A stretch of DNA of 9,383 nucleotides from Desulfobacteraceae bacterium (lineage in GTDB: Bacteria; Desulfobacterota; Desulfobacteria; Desulfobacterales; Desulfobacteraceae), in NCBI GenBank assembly GCA_022712835.1, contig JAFLJU010000248.1, forward strand, positions 1 through 9,383, read 5' to 3'. Positions 6,869 to 9,383 of the stretch are shown here, piece after piece (within the stretch, counting starts at the first letter, position 1; the number at the start of each line of letters is the position of its first letter). The translations under genes and the position numbers were made by a program. Below the pieces are notes generated by a model, which saw nothing but the letters and a program-made list of their open reading frames with translations, made no database searches and was not told the DNA's origin.

Positions 6869-8167
6869 CTACTCTTTAAGGATGGGAAATGTATTGGCCC
6901 CCTGGGGCATCACCGTAATTTTCGGGGAATTGCTGCCGCATTTCTCATATGCAATGGCCAGGGCCTCTTCCATGGTAGCCACCCCTTGAACCCCAGCTTT
7001 GCCTGCCAGTTCAATGTTCTTTTCCTGGGTCACCAGAAGAATGTGGCCCAGATTCGCATATTCCAATTGCCGAACCGCCACCCACCCTGAAATTAAGAAA
7101 TTTTCCCGTACCGCCTTTTCCATTTCAAAGGGTGTGGGATGGGCGAACCAATCGAAGAATTCACCGGGCTCTTTAATATCGGGGCAATCCGCCAGAATGA
7201 TGGCGACCCCCCCTTTTTTCATGGCATATACCGCATTGTCGATGGTCTTTTGGGACTGGTAAAGGTTAATGTCTTTTGGGTAGCCGCCAGCAGAAGCGAT
7301 GACAATGTCGGCCTGTTCTTCAATGGCTATTCCGAAGATCTTGTCCACCAGTTGTGTGGCCTTCTGCCAGGCTGAGATCCAGTTGCCGGTAAAAATACCG
7401 GTAATATCACCGTCCAGATTGGGAACCACATTGATGATGAAATCTGCCTTTAGAAAGGCCGCAACCTCCATCATGTCTTCGTGGGAAGGGTTTCCAAAAG
7501 TTTTCATATTGGCGGAAAGAGGGTTGGAGCCATCTCCCAGACACTTTCCCATGGCCCACATGTGACTTTGCTGGATGGTCTTAAGAGAAGACACCCCGGG
7601 CATTATACTTTTTCGCCCCCCGCCGTAGCCCACCATGTAATGGTAGATCACCCCCCCGGTTAAAATGACCCGGTCCGCCTCGGCCACAATGCGGTTAAAG
7701 GAAACCTCGGTTCCCCGGCTGGTTTTACCGTAATAGACCATGTTGTCGGTATCCCAGGCGTTGTGGTTGACCACCCGCACCCGGTTGCAAATTTCTTTGG
7801 TACACAATTCTTCCCGCTCTGCCTGTGTATTCTGGCGATGGGCGCCCACAGCAATGATGACCGTTATATCCTTATCTTCGATACCCGATTCATTGAGATG
7901 ATCGATGAGAATGGGCAATGTCAATTCATTGTGCTGCCACACCCGGGTGATGTCGCTGACGGCTATGGCCACGGTTTCGCCGGGATTTACAATTTCACTC
8001 AAAGGAGGACTGTCAATGGGATGATCAAGGGCATATCGATAGGCTATTGCCAAATCCTTTGGCGGTGATTGGTTTTCTCCCACAAGTTCGTAGAGAAGCT
8101 GCGCCTCTGGGATGGAAAATTTTTCCGTCCCTTTTCCAATTTTTAACTCAAAATTTCGGTTGGTCAT
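6869..8167 (-). CDS. LarA-family (nickel-pincer) 2-hydroxyacid racemase/epimerase homologue
   Basis: This 432-residue cytoplasmic protein belongs to the lactate racemase LarA family (DUF2088 N-terminal domain plus C-terminal domain). LarA enzymes interconvert 2-hydroxyacid stereoisomers through a nickel-pincer nucleotide bound covalently to a lysine. The expected active-site residues are at matching spacing: Arg75 (SDITR), His110 (GAHRQNT), His176 and Lys186 (IYHYMVGYGGGRKSIMPG), His202 (QQSHMW) and Lys307 (GGYPKDINLYQSQK). In Lactobacillus LarA they are R75, H108, H174, K184, H200 and K298. The enzyme therefore looks intact, but family members differ in substrate (lactate, malate, phenyllactate, sugar acids), so it should not be named lactate racemase outright. 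A TTG at 8176 is in frame, but AAGGA (8181-8177) lies 9 bases before the ATG at 8167, which I chose. It follows panB by 55 bases. No cofactor genes larB, larC or larE lie in the window. Confidence 0.87.
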   Translation of the reverse strand: MTNRNFELKIGKGTEKFSIPEAQLLYELVGENQSPPKDLAIAYRYALDHPIDSPPLSEIVNPGETVAIAVSDITRVWQHNELTLPILIDHLNESGIEDKDITVIIAVGAHRQNTQAEREELCTKEICNRVRVVNHNAWDTDNMVYYGKTSRGTEVSFNRIVAEADRVILTGGVIYHYMVGYGGGRKSIMPGVSSLKTIQQSHMWAMGKCLGDGSNPLSANMKTFGNPSHEDMMEVAAFLKADFIINVVPNLDGDITGIFTGNWISAWQKATQLVDKIFGIAIEEQADIVIASAGGYPKDINLYQSQKTIDNAVYAMKKGGVAIILADCPDIKEPGEFFDWFAHPTPFEMEKAVRENFLISGWVAVRQLEYANLGHILLVTQEKNIELAGKAGVQGVATMEEALAIAYEKCGSNSPKITVMPQGANTFPILKE

Positions 8168-8222
8168 GGTGCACAATCCTTATGGTATCCGGTAGCTTTT
8201 ATCCGCTTATTATATATTTTGA

Positions 8223-9062
8223 TCATTTTTTGGGCAGTTTGTCCGCTTCACCCTCTATCATGTGATAAACGTGTTCTTCTCCCGGGAACGCCCCCTTCCG
8301 GACATCATCAATATAGGCGGTAAAAACATTTCGATATTCCTGGGCAAGATTGCCATACCGTTTGACAAACTTGGGGGTAAAGGTCTGGGAAAGCCCCAGA
8401 ATATCGGAACAAACCATCACCTGGCCGTCGCAATGTCCGGCCCCAATGCCATAAACCGGTATGGGTACTGCCTCACAAATCAACAGGGTAACCTCGGGAG
8501 GAACGCCTTCCACCACAAGGGAGAAAGCGCCAGCTTGATAGACTGCAATAGCGTCATCTATGATTGTTTTAGCACTGTCCGCCGTCCTCCCCTGGGCACG
8601 GAATCCGCCCATGGCACCTGCACTTTGGGGGGTGAGTCCCACATGCCCCATCACCAGCATTCCGCCATCGCAGATGGCTTTAATAATTGATGCGACACGG
8701 GTCCCCCCTTCTAACTTGATACAGTCCACATCGGCCTCTTTATAAAAGCGAATGGCATTTTCACACGCCTGGGACACACCCGTATGATAAGACCCAAATG
8801 GCATGTCCCCGATGATAAAGGTATTGGGGGCCCCCCGACGCACCGCCTGTGTGTGGACAATGGACTGATCCATGGTGACGGGAACCGTTCCCGGATATCC
8901 GTAGACAACCATTCCAAGGCTATCTCCAACCAAAAGCATGTCCATGCCGGCCTCTTCGGCCAACTGGGCGGTAATGCAATCGTAGGCAGTTATCCACACC
9001 ACTTTCTCACCCTTATCTTTCATGTCTTGCAGATCCAAACGCGTCAGTTTCTTTTTCACCAT
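8223..9062 (-). CDS. panB: 3-methyl-2-oxobutanoate hydroxymethyltransferase (ketopantoate synthase)
   Basis: This 279-residue cytoplasmic enzyme transfers a hydroxymethyl group from methylene-tetrahydrofolate to 2-oxoisovalerate, forming ketopantoate, the first committed step to pantothenate and CoA. All PanB landmarks are present: ITAYD (24-28); LVGDSLGMVVYGYPGTVPVT with metal ligand Asp47; IIGDMPFGSY with metal ligand Asp86; IKLEGG with Lys116 and Glu118; GHVGLTPQS (139-147); VVEGVP with the probable catalytic Glu185; and YGIGAGHCDGQVMV (204-217). Length is slightly above the E. coli enzyme (264 residues) because of short termini. The ATG has AGGAG 4 bases upstream. It is the first gene of a unit with the LarA homologue. 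The usual partners panC and panD are not adjacent, so the rest of the pathway would be elsewhere. Confidence 0.95.
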   Translation of the reverse strand: MVKKKLTRLDLQDMKDKGEKVVWITAYDCITAQLAEEAGMDMLLVGDSLGMVVYGYPGTVPVTMDQSIVHTQAVRRGAPNTFIIGDMPFGSYHTGVSQACENAIRFYKEADVDCIKLEGGTRVASIIKAICDGGMLVMGHVGLTPQSAGAMGGFRAQGRTADSAKTIIDDAIAVYQAGAFSLVVEGVPPEVTLLICEAVPIPVYGIGAGHCDGQVMVCSDILGLSQTFTPKFVKRYGNLAQEYRNVFTAYIDDVRKGAFPGEEHVYHMIEGEADKLPKK

Positions 9063-9111
9063 ATGTCTCCTGTATCCATGTTTTTCTTGTGCCTATGTTT
9101 TTCTTGTATCC
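9063..9111 (-). repeat. Imperfect tandem repeats forming the panB leader
   Basis: ATGTTTTTCTTGTGCCT (9078-9094) and ATGTTTTTCTTGTATCC (9095-9111) are adjacent 17-base units that share their first 13 bases. A shorter, diverged third unit, ATGTCTCCTGTATCC (9063-9077), shares the ATGT start and TGTATCC end. It contains the panB Shine-Dalgarno in minus-strand sense. The predicted transcription start (about 9119) lies just upstream, so nearly the whole leader consists of these units. No strong hairpin forms. Confidence 0.65.
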
Positions 9112-9125
9112 AATGTTTGATATTT

Positions 9126-9155
9126 ATTTTAGGACCTGAATTTGGTTTTTGTCAA
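9126..9155 (-). promoter_or_regulatory. Sigma-70-type promoter of panB-larA
   Basis: A perfect TTGACA -35 (9155-9150, minus strand) is followed after 18 bases by TAAAAT (9131-9126), 5 of 6 matches to the -10 consensus. The -35 sits inside a short inverted repeat (TTTTGT-2-ACAAAA, 9147-9160), which could be coincidence or a regulator site. The predicted leader is about 57 bases. Confidence 0.65.
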
Positions 9156-9236
9156 CAAAAGTTCCATGGATTTAATGGATACCCAGACATTCCGCTTTCT
9201 TCAATCATATTTTTAAATGGGAATCTGTAAAAAAGA

Positions 9237-9266
9237 TTGACAAAAAAGGGGGTCCGGGTGTATTGT
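9237..9266 (+). promoter_or_regulatory. Probable promoter of the tRNA-Sec gene
   Basis: TTGACA at 9237-9242 is followed after 18 bases by TATTGT at 9261-9266, which matches the -10 consensus at 4 of 6 positions. This would start transcription around 9273, shortly before the tRNA at 9286. It points away from the panB promoter, so the 222-base gap is a divergent promoter region. Confidence 0.5.
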
Positions 9267-9285
9267 TTTTTGTCTATTTCGATGC

Positions 9286-9383
9286 GGAGGTGCGCGGCTC
9301 ACTGGTGGGGCCCTCGGACTTCAAATCCGATGTAAGGCGTTAATACCGTCTTGGGTGGGTTCGATTCCCATGCACCTCCGCCA
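9286..9383 (+). tRNA. selC: Selenocysteine tRNA (anticodon TCA)
   Basis: The 98-base gene folds as a bacterial tRNA-Sec. The acceptor stem is 8 bp (GGAGGTGC 9286-9293 with GCACCTCC 9372-9379), followed by discriminator G and an encoded CCA (9381-9383). The D-arm pairs 9296-9300 with 9308-9312. The anticodon arm is TCGGA/TCCGA around loop CTTCAAA with anticodon TCA at 9321-9323. A long variable arm pairs 9334-9339 with 9347-9352. The T-arm is 5 bp (9355-9359 with 9367-9371) with loop TTCGATT. The 8+5 acceptor/T-arm, long variable arm and UCA anticodon are diagnostic. It serves SelA and SelB in reading UGA as selenocysteine. The gene ends exactly at the window edge. Confidence 0.97.

Noticed and set aside
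8165..8176. TTG at 8176 as start of the LarA homologue
   Set aside because: The AAGGA ribosome site immediately abuts the TTG, too close for initiation, but sits 9 bases before the ATG at 8167.

Overview
The window looks like ordinary chromosomal DNA from an anaerobic or microaerophilic Gram-negative bacterium. A selenocysteine tRNA lies at the right edge, a LarA-type (nickel-pincer) enzyme is present, and the transporter genes resemble those of sulfate-reducing Desulfobacterota. That lineage is an inference from gene content and sequence flavour; no marker gene settles it. No insertion sequence, integrase, CRISPR array or phage gene is visible.

Layout, left to right. At 2-217 (+) is the C-terminal end of an SLC13/DASS-type membrane transporter that begins outside the window. 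Only 52 bases separate it from a convergent six-gene operon on the minus strand. In transcription order that operon is: a P1/S58-family N-terminal-nucleophile hydrolase (6712-5708), a periplasmic peptide-binding protein (5667-4162), permeases OppB/DppB (4090-3137) and OppC/DppC (3144-2296), and ATPases OppD/DppD (2291-1305) and OppF/DppF (1253-270). A sigma-70-like promoter lies just upstream (-35 at 6793-6798, -10 at 6770-6775). A 7-8-7 inverted repeat overlaps its -10 box and is a candidate repressor operator. A hairpin between the binding-protein gene and the permease genes could keep binding-protein mRNA more abundant. The operon reads as a peptide (or peptide-like amide) uptake system with its own intracellular amidase/aminopeptidase.

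Upstream, and also on the minus strand, is a two-gene unit: panB (9062-8223, ketopantoate hydroxymethyltransferase) followed by a LarA-family 2-hydroxyacid racemase/epimerase homologue (8167-6869). It has its own promoter (-35 at 9150-9155, -10 at 9126-9131) and ends in a nest of inverted repeats with a U-tract (6855-6800). That U-tract abuts the -35 box of the peptide operon. The panB leader is built almost entirely of short imperfect tandem repeats.

At the right edge, divergent from panB and with its own promoter-like boxes, is a complete tRNA-Sec (9286-9383, anticodon TCA). It implies that this genome decodes UGA as selenocysteine, although no selenoprotein gene is apparent in the window.

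I found no clear undescribed system. The points most worth a second look are the operator over the peptide-operon promoter, the predicted Asn-Thr self-cleaving hydrolase heading the opp operon, the panB-larA pairing, and the competing hairpins between the two units.
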